A DNA stretch of 64,000 bases, from contig OY829843.1 of assembly GCA_963691885.1 (NCBI GenBank), positions 2,976,001 to 3,040,000 of the forward strand. The letters run 5' to 3'. The first letter of the stretch is position 1, and each line of letters begins with the position of its first letter. Position numbers and translations under genes: made by a program. The notes under the pieces were generated by a model. That model searched no databases. It had not been told where the DNA came from and saw only the letters and a list, made by a program, of their open reading frames with translations. This document shows positions 24,900 through 34,101 of the stretch, one piece after another. This DNA is from G963691885 sp963691885. Lineage in GTDB: Bacteria > Pseudomonadota > Alphaproteobacteria > UBA8366 > Aestuariispiraceae.

Positions 24900-25991
24900 C
24901 GCTGCGGCCAGCCGGGCCCGATCCGCATCCGACAATTCAAGCGCGGTGCCGTTTTCTTCGTAAAAGGCGCGGGCCCCGTTGTGAAGCGGGATACCGCCTG
25001 TCTTGATCGCCTCGGTAGGTTCGACAAACTCTGCTCGCGGATTGTTGCGCAGATAGATTTCCCGAACATTGCTGCGCCAGAAGGCACGGGTTATCTGTTC
25101 CACCAGCGTGTGAGACTGGCTGACCAGGGTAACCCATTTGACGCTGAGATTGATGCTGCTGACATCGTTTTCAAATCCATAATCGCCGGCCGGAATGGTG
25201 ACGTTTGAGATGAATGGATAGAGCGAATGCATCTGTTGCAGGGCATATCCCTCCAACGGCAAAAGCTTTATATTCATTTTCGATTTCAAGTCAGCGACCA
25301 CGCTGTCCGGGCTGGTGCCGAGCAGGAAGAAGGCATCTATGTCGCCGGAAAGCATGGCGTCCGCCGATGGGCCCGGCCTCAGTTCCTTCTGGGTCAGCTG
25401 GTCCTTTTTGAGCCCGTGAACCCGCAGAATGTTTCGCGCCAGGGCCTGTGTGCTGGACCCTTCCGGACCAACAGAAATGCGTCTGCCGCGCAAATCGCCA
25501 ATCGTTTCGATCCCACTATTGGCGTTGACCACAATATGCATTGTGACGCCCATAAGGTTTGCGATGACGCGCAGATTGTCCATCTTGTCGCGGCCCTGAA
25601 AAGGTCCGGTGCCGTGATACAGCCAATAGGTAATGTCACCCGGCACAAGGGCCGATTCCAGCTCGCCTGACTGAATCGATTCCAGACTTTCCAGAACACT
25701 TTCCTGGGTCTGTGCAACGGCAATCAGGCCCGGAACGCCGCACAAGCCGCCAACGTCACAGGCCCGGCTGCCCGGTGGTTTGCTGATCCCGGCAGAGATT
25801 GCTGTACCCAAAGCATAAGAGGTGGTGGCGGTTGGACCGGTGCCGATCCTGAAAAAAGTTAAACCTGTCTCTTCTGCATGCGCGGATACAACCGGCATGA
25901 CGCCAAAAAGCATCAGAAGGCATAGCAAAAGCGAGCGCAACGCACCGACCTGCAATTTTAGAGGTTTGAAGGCGCGCACAATGCGCCTCAT
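24891..25991 (-). CDS. TAXI family TRAP-transporter solute-binding protein
   Basis: 366 residues from ATG 25991, giving a basic n-region and hydrophobic core (SLLLCLLMLFGVMPVVSAHA) that reads as a cleavable signal peptide. The mature start FFRIGTGPTATTSYALGTAI and the later VVNANSGIETIGDLRGRRIS and VGPEGSSTQALA are typical of the TAXI family, which feeds fused DctQM-type TRAP permeases with carboxylates or amino acids. No TRAP permease gene lies in the window, so this is an orphan receptor here. A TTG at 26042 would give a longer but less convincing start. It converges on the SRAP gene with a 9-base overlap and no visible terminator. Confidence 0.88.
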   Translation of the reverse strand: MRRIVRAFKPLKLQVGALRSLLLCLLMLFGVMPVVSAHAEETGLTFFRIGTGPTATTSYALGTAISAGISKPPGSRACDVGGLCGVPGLIAVAQTQESVLESLESIQSGELESALVPGDITYWLYHGTGPFQGRDKMDNLRVIANLMGVTMHIVVNANSGIETIGDLRGRRISVGPEGSSTQALARNILRVHGLKKDQLTQKELRPGPSADAMLSGDIDAFFLLGTSPDSVVADLKSKMNIKLLPLEGYALQQMHSLYPFISNVTIPAGDYGFENDVSSINLSVKWVTLVSQSHTLVEQITRAFWRSNVREIYLRNNPRAEFVEPTEAIKTGGIPLHNGARAFYEENGTALELSDADRARLAAALE

Positions 25992-26051
25992 TGTGCAGTG
26001 CGTCAACCACCCGCCGCCATTCTCAATAAAACTTGTATTCAAGAACGCGAA

Positions 26052-27038
26052 TTATTGGGGTGGAAAATAGCATCCCGTGAGATCCGTCCTGCGCCGGACA
26101 AGGGCATAGAGGATATCCACCGAGGGTGTTGGCACATCAAGTTTCCGCCCGAGTTCCGAGATCACACCCAGAATTGCATCCAGCTCAATGGCCTGTCCCT
26201 TGTCGAAATCCTGTAACATGGAGGTCCTGAATGCGCCGAGCTTCATGCCCTCTTCCAGCCGGTAGTCGATGCTCATCGGGAAATGAACGTCGAACCTGCC
26301 CGCGACCTCCCGGGTCTCTTCCATGATTTTTCGGCTGACATCGGCGATAAGAGGGTCGCCCAGCATTTCTGTCATCGTGCCCTGAATCAGGACTGACATC
26401 GGGTTGGAATGGACATTGCCCCAGAGCTTGATGAAGGCGGCGGCCCGGATGTCCTCCGTCACGGTGACGTCAAATCCGGCGGTGGTAAGGGCGGCATTAA
26501 ACGCGGATAGCCGGGGAGAGGGAACCCCCAGAGCTTCTCCAATGATTAGTGATTTGGGGCCGACAGATTTGACGTGTCCAGGCGTCGGGATGGAGGTTGC
26601 CAGATAGACAACGGTGCCAATGACCCGTTCCACACCAATCACGGCGGCAATACGTCCGGACGGGTCGCAACTGGCAAGATTTGATCCGCCCAGGGGATGA
26701 TCCAGCCCTTTGCAATACCACCAGGGAATACCGTTGATCGCGGGCGCCACGGCGGTGTCCGGACCCAACATGGGTTCCAGCGTGTCGAGCGCGCCGACAA
26801 TTTGATGCGCCTTGGTGGCGAGGATCACCAAGTCCTGTTCGCCGATATCAGAAGGGGTGTCGGTCACCCGGATCGGCGTATGCGCCAGTTCCCCGTCCAT
26901 CTCGATCGTCAGGCCGTTCGCGGCAACCGCTTCCTTCGTTGCGCCCCGTGCGATCAGGACCGGGTCATATCCGGCACGGGCCAATTGACCGGCAACGAAA
27001 CTGCCGATAGCACCGGCACCTAATACGGCGATTTTCAT
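26052..27038 (-). CDS. 2-dehydropantoate 2-reductase family protein (ketopantoate reductase-like)
   Basis: 328 residues from ATG 27038, preceded by GGAGGGG; this start yields the N-terminal NADP-binding motif MKIAVLGAGAIGSFVAGQLA. The central Asn/Lys/Glu region and KLWGNVHSNPMSVLIQGTM (the conserved Lys and Asn) fit the ApbA/PanE family, as does the C-terminal helical domain with SMLQDFDKGQAIELDAILG. True PanE makes pantoate for coenzyme A, but many paralogues reduce other 2-oxo acids, so the symbol is withheld. Lies between the TAXI gene and the aap operon, facing the same way; a terminator separates it from aapP. Confidence 0.87.
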   Translation of the reverse strand: MKIAVLGAGAIGSFVAGQLARAGYDPVLIARGATKEAVAANGLTIEMDGELAHTPIRVTDTPSDIGEQDLVILATKAHQIVGALDTLEPMLGPDTAVAPAINGIPWWYCKGLDHPLGGSNLASCDPSGRIAAVIGVERVIGTVVYLATSIPTPGHVKSVGPKSLIIGEALGVPSPRLSAFNAALTTAGFDVTVTEDIRAAAFIKLWGNVHSNPMSVLIQGTMTEMLGDPLIADVSRKIMEETREVAGRFDVHFPMSIDYRLEEGMKLGAFRTSMLQDFDKGQAIELDAILGVISELGRKLDVPTPSVDILYALVRRRTDLTGCYFPPQ

Positions 27039-27121
27039 AACGACCCCTCCAACACAACGACTGTTTCTTTGTTGAGCCAGCACGGCTTCTTGTCAATGCC
27101 ACGGGGCGTGCCGAGCATACG

Positions 27122-27160
27122 CAAAGCAAAGGGCGCGGCCCCGTTTGAGACCGCGCCCTG
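27122..27160 (-). terminator. Terminator after the aap operon
   Basis: Stem GGGCGCGG / CCGCGCCC (27131-27138 and 27151-27158) followed on the minus strand by a T-rich tract TTTGCTTTG. It lies 27 bases beyond the aapP stop. Confidence 0.7.
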
Positions 27161-27184
27161 AAAAGACGTTTTTGAGCGAAGTTC

Positions 27185-27958
27185 TTAGTGAGAAAGAATC
27201 TGGCTCAGGAACATCTGTGTCCGCTCTGATTGCGGGTTGTTGAAGAACTCTTCCGGTTCGTTCTGCTCGATGATCTCCCCACCATCCATGAAGATAACGC
27301 GGTTCGCCACTTTACGGGCAAAGCCCATTTCGTGAGTCACACACAACATGGTCATGCCGGTTTCAGCCAGATCGATCATCGTATCCAGAACCTCTGAAAT
27401 CATCTCAGGGTCGAGGGCCGATGTCGGCTCATCGAACAGCATGATGGCCGGGTTCATGCAGAGCGAACGGGCAATCGCCACACGCTGCTGCTGACCACCG
27501 GAAAGCTGACCCGGGTATTTCATGGCCTGATCGGGGATCTTCACCCGCTCCAGGAAATGCATTGCACGCTCTTCAGCCTCTGCACGGGGTGTCTTGCGGA
27601 CCCAGATCGGGGCCAATGTGCAGTTTTCCAGAACGGTCAGGTGCGGGAAAAGGTTGAAGTGCTGAAAGCACATGCCAACCTCGCGGCGGATAGCGTCAAT
27701 GTTCTTGAGGTCGTTGGTCAGCTCGATGCCATCGACGATGATGTCACCCTGCTGATGTTCCTCAAGACGGTTGATGCAACGGATCATGGTAGATTTACCA
27801 GAGCCGGACGGCCCGCAGATCACGATACGCTCGCCTTTGTGGACGGTCAGGTTGATGTCTTTCAACACATGAAAGTCACCGTACCATTTATGCATTCCAA
27901 CAACCTGGATTGCGACTTCGGTTGAGATTTTCATTGAACTTGCTTGTGCGTCAGCCAT
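27185..27958 (-). CDS. aapP: General L-amino acid ABC transporter, ATP-binding protein
   Basis: 257 residues from ATG 27958, with GGAGG 8 bases upstream. Motifs: Walker A GPSGSGKST, Q-loop in MCFQHFNLF, ABC signature LSGGQQQRVAIARSL, Walker B IMLFDEPTSALD and switch His in VTHEMGFARKV. This is the PAO-type (polar amino acid) ATPase that powers uptake through AapQ and AapM. It is the last gene of aapJQMP. Assignment to Aap rather than another polar amino-acid system rests on the complete operon order and the long permeases. Confidence 0.94.
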   Translation of the reverse strand: MADAQASSMKISTEVAIQVVGMHKWYGDFHVLKDINLTVHKGERIVICGPSGSGKSTMIRCINRLEEHQQGDIIVDGIELTNDLKNIDAIRREVGMCFQHFNLFPHLTVLENCTLAPIWVRKTPRAEAEERAMHFLERVKIPDQAMKYPGQLSGGQQQRVAIARSLCMNPAIMLFDEPTSALDPEMISEVLDTMIDLAETGMTMLCVTHEMGFARKVANRVIFMDGGEIIEQNEPEEFFNNPQSERTQMFLSQILSH

Positions 27959-27974
27959 TGCTAATGCCTCCAAT

Positions 27975-29276
27975 TTATCGCTTGTGACCGGTATGTAATT
28001 TGTCTTCGAGATACAATGAGTATCGCGACATACCGAAACAGAAGACGAAGTATATTAATCCGACAAAGATGTAGCCTGTAGTCTCCATACCCAGCCATTG
28101 GGTAGAGGTTACCGACTGTTTCATTGTCAAAAGCAGATCCAGTAGACCGATGATCGACACCAGTGTCGTATCCTTGAACAAACCGATGAAGGTCGAAACG
28201 ATGTTCGGGATCACGATCTTGAGCGCCTGTGGCAGAACGATGAACCGCATCGACATGCCGTAGTTGAGCCCAAGGGCGTCGGCCGCTTCGAACTGTCCTT
28301 TTGGAATGGCTTGCAGACCGCCACGAACCACCTCGGCCATATAAGCCGCGGAGAAGAGCGACAGACCGACAAGCGCCCGGACGAGGTTGTCGAAATCCAT
28401 GCCGGATGGCAGGAACAACGGCAGCATGAACTGGGCCATGAACAGAACGGTGATCAGTGGAACCGCACGGATCAATTCGATGAAACCGATACAGATGACC
28501 TGAATAAGCGGCATCGTATTCGCCCGCCGACCAAGGGCCAGCGCGATCCCGAGTGGCAGCGAAACACCAATCGCCACAGTCGAAAGGATCAGGGTCAACA
28601 TGAAACCGCCGAACTTGTTGGTCGGGACAACGTCCAGACCAAGTCCGAAGTTCAGGAAGGCCACAACCAGTACGACATAGGCCAAGAAGAACCCTAGAAG
28701 GGACAGGTTGGGGTTGCGTACCTTTCGGCCATAAAAGCCGAGTGCGACACCGCCAACCAGAACAATGGCATAAATCGCGATGCCCAGGCCGGACTGCATT
28801 GTGGTCATTTCAATCGGACCATGCAGCAGAGACGTTGCCAACCAAGGGAAGACAAGGAGCATCAGGGGGGCAGCAATTTTCCGGCCAGGGATTTTTTCGA
28901 ACATGATCGGCAACAGGCCAATCACCAAAAGGATACCGACCAGATTGGGCCGCCAGTAGAGATCCGAATCATACGGTCCATACATGAACTGATTGAAACG
29001 GGCGTCAACAAAGCCCCAGCAGGCACCGACAGGTTCGCCGACATAGCGTTCCAGGCAGTCCTGGAAATCTTCGGCACCCCAAACGGCTTTCAGCAAGCCC
29101 CAATCAATTATACTCCAGACCAGCCAAACGATGAGTCCACCAGCGATTACAGAGCCGATGGAATCATACCAGGTGGCAAAGAGATTGGTTTTTGCCCATT
29201 TCATCACACCCTTTTCACCAGCGGGAGGTGGAAGAGAGGGATGAAGCTCTTTTTTCACATATGCAAAATCAGTCAT
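27975..29276 (-). CDS. aapM: General L-amino acid ABC transporter, permease AapM
   Basis: 433 residues from ATG 29276. This is an unusually long permease with extra N-terminal membrane segments, as in AapM/BztC. The binding-protein-dependent permease core lies in the C-terminal half: SLPLGIALALGRR, AAYMAEVVRGGLQAIPKGQF and EAADALGLNYG (EAA loop). The inner-membrane subunit pairs with AapQ. Its ribosome binding site (AGGTGA) overlaps the aapQ stop, with 5 bases between the genes, so translation is coupled. A charged cytoplasmic N-terminus (about 45 residues, KKELHPSLPPP) precedes TM1. Confidence 0.93.
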   Translation of the reverse strand: MTDFAYVKKELHPSLPPPAGEKGVMKWAKTNLFATWYDSIGSVIAGGLIVWLVWSIIDWGLLKAVWGAEDFQDCLERYVGEPVGACWGFVDARFNQFMYGPYDSDLYWRPNLVGILLVIGLLPIMFEKIPGRKIAAPLMLLVFPWLATSLLHGPIEMTTMQSGLGIAIYAIVLVGGVALGFYGRKVRNPNLSLLGFFLAYVVLVVAFLNFGLGLDVVPTNKFGGFMLTLILSTVAIGVSLPLGIALALGRRANTMPLIQVICIGFIELIRAVPLITVLFMAQFMLPLFLPSGMDFDNLVRALVGLSLFSAAYMAEVVRGGLQAIPKGQFEAADALGLNYGMSMRFIVLPQALKIVIPNIVSTFIGLFKDTTLVSIIGLLDLLLTMKQSVTSTQWLGMETTGYIFVGLIYFVFCFGMSRYSLYLEDKLHTGHKR

Positions 29277-29281
29277 CGGGA

Positions 29282-30511
29282 TCACCTCTCCACCAGCGCG
29301 ATGCGCTTGTTATACCAGTTCATAAACAGCGAGATCATCAGCGATATCGTGAGATAGACCAACATGGTCAGGGCGATGATTTCGACCGCGTTACCGGTTT
29401 GGTTGAGAGAGACACCGGTGAAGATATTCACCAGATCGGGATAGCCGATGGCAACCGCGAGCGACGAGTTCTTGGTCAGGTTCAGATACTGACTTGTCAT
29501 CGGCGGCACGATCACCCGCATGGCCTGCGGAATGATGACCTTGTTCATGGTGACCGATGGTTTCAGGCCAAGGGCAAAGGCCGCTTCCGTCTGACCATGG
29601 CTGACCGCCTGAATACCAGAGCGAACGTTTTCTGCAATGAACGCCCCGGTGTAGAGTACCAGTGCGAGCAGAAGACCGATCATGGCGCCGGGTAAGTTCG
29701 CCCCCCCGCGCAGGTTAAACCGACCTGCAACAGGCATATCCCAGTCAATGGGCGACCCAGCAGCATAGTAAGCAATGACAGGGAAGACGATCAGCATGCC
29801 CAGTGAAGACCAGAAAACCGGGAAGGTTTGACCGGTGGCATCCTGACGTTTCTTTGCCCATTTGCTGAGGACGACAATACCGATGATGGCCAGACCAAAG
29901 GCGATCGGGATCGCCTGCCAGCCGGCATTCAGAATGGCAGAGGGATAGTTCAATCCGCGCTGGCTAAGATAGAACATATCCAGCCCGAAAATATTAAATG
30001 CGGTCAGCTGCCGTTTGCCTTCAACGGCCGAGATCAGTTCCGGCAGGCTCAAAACAACGGCGAAATAGAAGATAAAGATGTGAAGCAGAAGCGGGATGTT
30101 CCGCATCACCTCGATATAAGTCGTCGACAGAAACCGGATCAGCAGGTTCTGCGACATGCGCAGTACCCCGAAGACGAACCCAACGATGGTCGCGAGGACA
30201 ACACCGATGGCCGATATCAGTAACGTGTTGACGAGACCCAGAACAAAGACGTCCCCGTGGGTCGAGGAGTTAACGTCAAAATCCGTTAGGTTGAATGTTG
30301 GACTTGTCGGCATAAAGCCGGCGATCTGTCCCATAAACTCATAGCCTGGTTTCAGGCCACTCGTTTCCATATTTGTTAGAGTGTTATCGACAATGCTGTA
30401 AGCGAACCAAATAAACAGAGATACGAAGAGTACCTGTATTATGATTGCCCTAGTGCGCTTGTCGTACCACCAGTTAATGCCTCCCCCGGCATCCTGGGAT
30501 TCAACTGCCAT
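29282..30511 (-). CDS. aapQ: General L-amino acid ABC transporter, permease AapQ
   Basis: 409 residues, multi-spanning inner-membrane protein. TM1 is IIIQVLFVSLFIWFAYSIV. A long periplasmic insertion with SGLKPGYEFMGQIAGFMPTS and the permease core (IGVVLATIVGFVFGVLR; later AFIAENVRSGIQAVSHGQTE with the EAA loop AFALGLKPS) are as expected for AapQ/BztB. It forms the translocation pore with AapM. Located 268 bases after aapJ, behind a strong hairpin that probably lowers its expression relative to the binding protein. Confidence 0.93.
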   Translation of the reverse strand: MAVESQDAGGGINWWYDKRTRAIIIQVLFVSLFIWFAYSIVDNTLTNMETSGLKPGYEFMGQIAGFMPTSPTFNLTDFDVNSSTHGDVFVLGLVNTLLISAIGVVLATIVGFVFGVLRMSQNLLIRFLSTTYIEVMRNIPLLLHIFIFYFAVVLSLPELISAVEGKRQLTAFNIFGLDMFYLSQRGLNYPSAILNAGWQAIPIAFGLAIIGIVVLSKWAKKRQDATGQTFPVFWSSLGMLIVFPVIAYYAAGSPIDWDMPVAGRFNLRGGANLPGAMIGLLLALVLYTGAFIAENVRSGIQAVSHGQTEAAFALGLKPSVTMNKVIIPQAMRVIVPPMTSQYLNLTKNSSLAVAIGYPDLVNIFTGVSLNQTGNAVEIIALTMLVYLTISLMISLFMNWYNKRIALVER

Positions 30512-30697
30512 GGTCTAGTACCTCACCTTTGCGTAAAACCTGAAACCTGTTCGAGTTTCCCGCCCCCCGCCGACATGATGCTCTTTTGTCATCCTTACCG
30601 GTTTGTCCGGCATGTCGGTATTGGGCCTTGATTGAAGAAAGCAACCTGGTGTTCCGATTGACTGCTTCCTGTTTTGTTATGGGCCCTTTGAAATGAG

Positions 30698-30737
30698 AAA
30701 GGCGGGGTGTCAGCACATTGTGCCGCAACCCCGCCCT
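30698..30737 (-). terminator. Intercistronic terminator/attenuator between aapJ and aapQ
   Basis: Outer stem GGCGGGGT / ACCCCGCC (30701-30708 with 30728-30735) encloses an inner GCAC/GTGC hairpin. On the minus strand it is followed by TTTCTCATTT. Partial termination here would give more binding protein than permease, which is common in such operons. Confidence 0.75.
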
Positions 30738-30779
30738 CTCAGCTCGTCAAATGATCACTACCCGATCGGGCAATAGATC

Positions 30780-31793
30780 TTAACGGAACGGCGGTGTGTA
30801 AAGAATACCGCCCTGTGTCCAGAGTGCGTTTACACCGCGATCCAGAGCCAGTGGTGTGTTAGGACCAACGTTACGCTCATAGATTTCGGAGTAGTTACCG
30901 CCGGTGGCGATCGCACGATAAGCCCATTCGTTATCCAGGCCGATCATGCCGCCCAGATCCCCTTCAGTGCCGAGCAGACGACGGATTTCAGGGTTGTTGG
31001 AGTTTTTCATCTCGTCGATGTTTGCAGCGGTGACACCCAGCTCTTCAGCAGTGATCAGAGCGTTCAGGGTCCAGCGAGCAATATCACCCCACTGGTTGTC
31101 GCCATGGCGAACAAGCGGGCCAAGTGGCTCTTTGGAGATGATTTCAGGCAAAACAACGTGCTCAGCCGGGTTGGACAGAACAGCACGGGTTGCGGCCAGG
31201 CCGGAACGGTCCGTGGTGTAAACGTCACAAGCGCCTGATTCATAGTTCTGACGTGCTTCGGCGTTATCTTCGATAACGATCGGTGTGAACGACATGTTGT
31301 TCGCACGGAAATAGTCAGCAAGGTTCAGCTCGGTTGTTGTACCGGTCTGGATGCAGACAGAAGCGCCGTCGAGTTCCAGAGCAGACTTAACGCCGAGGTC
31401 AGCTTTAACCATGAAGCCCTGACCATCGTAATAGTTAACACCGACGAACTCGAAGCCGAGGTCAGCGTCACGGCTGAAGGTCCAGGTGGTGTTACGAGCG
31501 AGAACGTCGACTTCACCGGATGCCAGAGCCGGGAAACGTGTTTTACCGGTCGTAGGCGTGTATTTGACCTTTTCCGCGTCGCCGAGAACAGCCGCAGCCA
31601 GTGCCCGACAGAAATCGACGTCGAAGCCAGTCCATTTACCTGAGTCATCCGGAGATGCGAAGCCGGCCAAACCGGTCGACACACCACAATCGATAACACC
31701 CTTTGCTTTGACGTCGTCGAGTGTTCCAGCACTCGCAACTGCCGAACCCAGCACCATTGCTGCGCCAGCTGTCAGGAGGGTTTTTAAGGTCAT
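30780..31793 (-). CDS. aapJ: General L-amino acid ABC transporter, periplasmic binding protein AapJ
   Basis: 337 residues with a signal peptide (MTLKTLLTAGAAMVLGSAVA, cleavage near ASAG). The mature protein begins TLDDVKAKGVIDCGVSTGLA and continues with GFDVDFCRALAAAVLGD, DVLARNTTWTFSRD and SVCIQTGTTTELNLADYF, the family-3 binding protein pattern of AapJ/BztA. A Cys pair (DCG..., FCRA) may form a disulfide. It captures a broad range of L-amino acids in the periplasm. First gene of the aap operon; its ATG overlaps by 4 bases the stop of an open leader frame that may or may not be translated. Confidence 0.95.
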   Translation of the reverse strand: MTLKTLLTAGAAMVLGSAVASAGTLDDVKAKGVIDCGVSTGLAGFASPDDSGKWTGFDVDFCRALAAAVLGDAEKVKYTPTTGKTRFPALASGEVDVLARNTTWTFSRDADLGFEFVGVNYYDGQGFMVKADLGVKSALELDGASVCIQTGTTTELNLADYFRANNMSFTPIVIEDNAEARQNYESGACDVYTTDRSGLAATRAVLSNPAEHVVLPEIISKEPLGPLVRHGDNQWGDIARWTLNALITAEELGVTAANIDEMKNSNNPEIRRLLGTEGDLGGMIGLDNEWAYRAIATGGNYSEIYERNVGPNTPLALDRGVNALWTQGGILYTPPFR

Positions 31794-32269
31794 ATTTGGG
31801 TACCCCTATTAAGTGTTGATGTCCTAAGCGGCTTCACCAACCAAAAGTCCAGCCAGACACGCGGAAAATTCTTCCCCGCATCAGCCCGGCCTCCCAGCCA
31901 GTTATAGAAGCCTCCTGTTTTCGATTGGTTGATATTCATTAAGACCATTAAGGCGTCTGATTTCACAGATGTTATGCCCGAATAGCGCTTCAACCTATCG
32001 TCATAATTAACTGTGGCATCGCAAAACCACTTTGACCAGCCGTAATTTCCGATTTTTTGAGTCTTGATTGTCGCTGGCGACCCCCGCAAAACCGCCGATT
32101 TGACCCTTTCAAGGGGATATAACGCGATTCTGCCCGGTAATCTTTACCATTGATACGTTGCTCAAGTATCTCGGACATCATTTTTTTTATTATTTTTCAA
32201 TAATTTATATAGTTGGCACGTGTTGTGCATGTTCACCGCTGCGGAAACGAGCCGCAGGAGGAGTTAGCT
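31794..32269. other. Divergent intergenic region (aapJ / helical protein gene)
   Basis: 476 bases without a confident gene. On the minus strand an open frame runs through the aapJ leader from about 32089 and ends at 31790 in an ATGA overlap with the aapJ start; its composition is not convincing as a protein. The segment 32180-32212 is very AT-rich. A sigma-54-like promoter faces right at 32214-32228. Confidence 0.5.
32214..32228 (+). promoter_or_regulatory. Sigma-54-type promoter candidate
   Basis: TTGGCACGTGTTGTGCAT (32213-32230) matches the -24/-12 pattern TGGCAC-N5-TTGC except for G in place of the first T of the -12 element; GG and GC are exactly 10 bases apart. The predicted start site is about 30 bases before ATG 32270. 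Confidence 0.6.
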
Positions 32270-32683
32270 ATGTTAATTAGGAGAGAAGCTGCGAATGCGA
32301 TGGATCCTGCCATCGGTTTTTCGTATAGCGACGACACGGAAACCCTGATCGATGATCTGGCGAAGCCGTTTCTGGATCTGGCTGAAAAGCTGGAAGCGAC
32401 GCGGTTGAACGATTTCGATGATCACACAAGAAATGCCGTTCTGGACGCAAATGCCTATGTCTGGCGGTTTGTTGCGAATTTCCTGCCACGCCAGTTGAGC
32501 AAGGATGTTTCGCCTGAAATGGCCGATTTGATCGTCCGGATCAGCGACTTCATGCAACAAGCCGGTATCCAGTTGCGTAAGCAAAACGATGAAGGTCTAA
32601 TTAAGAGACTTGTTGAATTAAACCTCAACATGTGCAACCAGATCCTATCATTACGCAAGGAAATGCTCGGTCCTGATGCCTGA
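32270..32683 (+). CDS. Hypothetical helical protein (137 aa), possibly flagellar
   Basis: 137 residues, start fixed by a strong AGGAGGAG (32256-32263). It appears mainly alpha-helical, with no membrane segment or signal peptide. A central segment, NAYVWRFVANFLPRQLSKDV, is followed by a long amphipathic C-terminal half. I do not recognise a named family. A faint likeness to FlaF-type regulators (an aromatic-rich helix, then a helix ending the protein) is too weak to assign. The sigma-54-like promoter and the nearby flagellar and CtrA genes suggest, by inference only, expression with late flagellar genes. Confidence 0.7.
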   Translation: MLIRREAANAMDPAIGFSYSDDTETLIDDLAKPFLDLAEKLEATRLNDFDDHTRNAVLDANAYVWRFVANFLPRQLSKDVSPEMADLIVRISDFMQQAGIQLRKQNDEGLIKRLVELNLNMCNQILSLRKEMLGPDA

Positions 32684-32828
32684 GTTGACCCGGTCCGGAT
32701 ACGGTTTTGACGGGCGGCCCAGGTCTCACGTTAAACCGGATCGCGATCGATTGACCTTCGATTGATCTGATATCGCACCTTGCTTGGCTCGGTCGTGGGT
32801 AAGGTGATTTCTTGACCTTTGGTTTGGC

Positions 32829-34031
32829 ATGAACATGGAGGCCGCCGCAGCGCATCACAGCGCGCCGGAGGCGTCCCCTGTGAGTCCACTCGGTTCGAGC
32901 GGGCCCATTCTGCATGTCATAACCGATCTTGACGTCGGCGGCGCGGAACGAATGCTCGCCAATTACTTGTCCCGGCAACGTCCTCAAAAACGACCCCATG
33001 TGGTTCTCTCGCTAAAGCAACCGGGTAGCATGGCTGCGTCAATCGCGTCTGATGGGTTCTCGGTCCATTCTGCAAAATTGCCGGAACCTGGTGGGGTGAA
33101 TTCCCTGGGTCTGCTTCTCCGACTTCCGGGGGGCCTGATTTCCACCGCGCAAATGATCCGTCACATAAGACCCTCAGCAATCGTCGGGTGGATGTATCAT
33201 GCCAATGTCTTCGCCGAGGCTGCCCTGCGCCTGTCCGGTCGAAGGGCTGCGACCCGTTTGATCGCCGGAATAAGATGCTCTGCGATGGATCCTTCGCGTT
33301 ACGGGGCGGTTCATGGTCTCGTCGTCGGGCGATCCCGCAGCATAAGTGGTAAGGTTGATATACTGGCTTATAACAGCGAGACCGGCCGGCGGGAGCATGA
33401 AGCAATCGGTTTTGCGCCGGAAAAGGCGGCTGTCATCTCCAATGGCGTTGATACCGCTCGTTTTGCGCCAGACCCGGAGGCGAGGTACAGGGTCAGGGCC
33501 GAACTTGGTCTCGATCCTGAAATGCCGGTTTTTATCTGTGCAGCGCGTGTCGATCCGATGAAAAATCACTCCGGATTGATTGAGGCGTTCGAAACTCTCA
33601 ATGGCAGGGCTGCTTTGGTCCTGGTCGGTAAGGACACGGATACGGCGCTGCCAAGAACACATAATATATATGGTCTGGGCATACGCAGTGATATGCCGGA
33701 ACTTTATGCCGCGGCTGATTTTGTGGTGATGGGGTCTGCTTTTGGTGAGGGGTTTCCCAATGCGGTGGCCGAAGGGATGGCGTCGGGCCTTTCGCCGATT
33801 GTGACCAATGTTGGGGACGCGTCTCGGATCCTCGGCGATGTCGGTCGGGTTGTTGAACCAGGCCAGCCACAAATGCTGGCCGCCGCACTTGTCATGGCAC
33901 TGGACGACGGGGTGGAAAAATCGGCGCGCGATGGCCTTTTGGCACGGCAGAGAATTGTAGATCACTTTTCCCTGGACCGCGCCGTCGCACAGATTGATGC
34001 CCTGATTGATGGTGACCTGAAACAGGGTTGA
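32829..34031 (+). CDS. Glycosyltransferase family 4 (GT-B fold)
   Basis: 400 residues, soluble. The N-terminal domain starts ILHVITDLDVGGAERMLANYL (typical glycine-rich acceptor-domain loop). The junction VISNGVDTARFAPDPEARYR and the donor-domain elements FICAARVDPMKNHSGLIEAF, DMPELYAAADFVVMGS and EGFPNAVAEGMASG (the nucleotide-sugar E-x7-E region) define a GT4 retaining transferase. The sugar and acceptor are unknown; surface polysaccharide, lipid or flagellin glycosylation are all possible. ATG 32829 is used, though ATG 32835 is equally placed. The next gene follows 70 bases later in the same direction. Confidence 0.9.
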   Translation: MNMEAAAAHHSAPEASPVSPLGSSGPILHVITDLDVGGAERMLANYLSRQRPQKRPHVVLSLKQPGSMAASIASDGFSVHSAKLPEPGGVNSLGLLLRLPGGLISTAQMIRHIRPSAIVGWMYHANVFAEAALRLSGRRAATRLIAGIRCSAMDPSRYGAVHGLVVGRSRSISGKVDILAYNSETGRREHEAIGFAPEKAAVISNGVDTARFAPDPEARYRVRAELGLDPEMPVFICAARVDPMKNHSGLIEAFETLNGRAALVLVGKDTDTALPRTHNIYGLGIRSDMPELYAAADFVVMGSAFGEGFPNAVAEGMASGLSPIVTNVGDASRILGDVGRVVEPGQPQMLAAALVMALDDGVEKSARDGLLARQRIVDHFSLDRAVAQIDALIDGDLKQG

Positions 34032-34101
34032 ACCTCAGTGGCAAGCTTGGTCATATGCTGGCCAGCAAAAACAATCCATATTGGGAAGGAGCACAGGAGC
34101 C

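Noticed and set aside
32025..32045. Possible sigma-54 element facing aapJ
   Set aside because: The GG-to-GC spacing is 9 rather than 10 bases and the flanking bases do not match.
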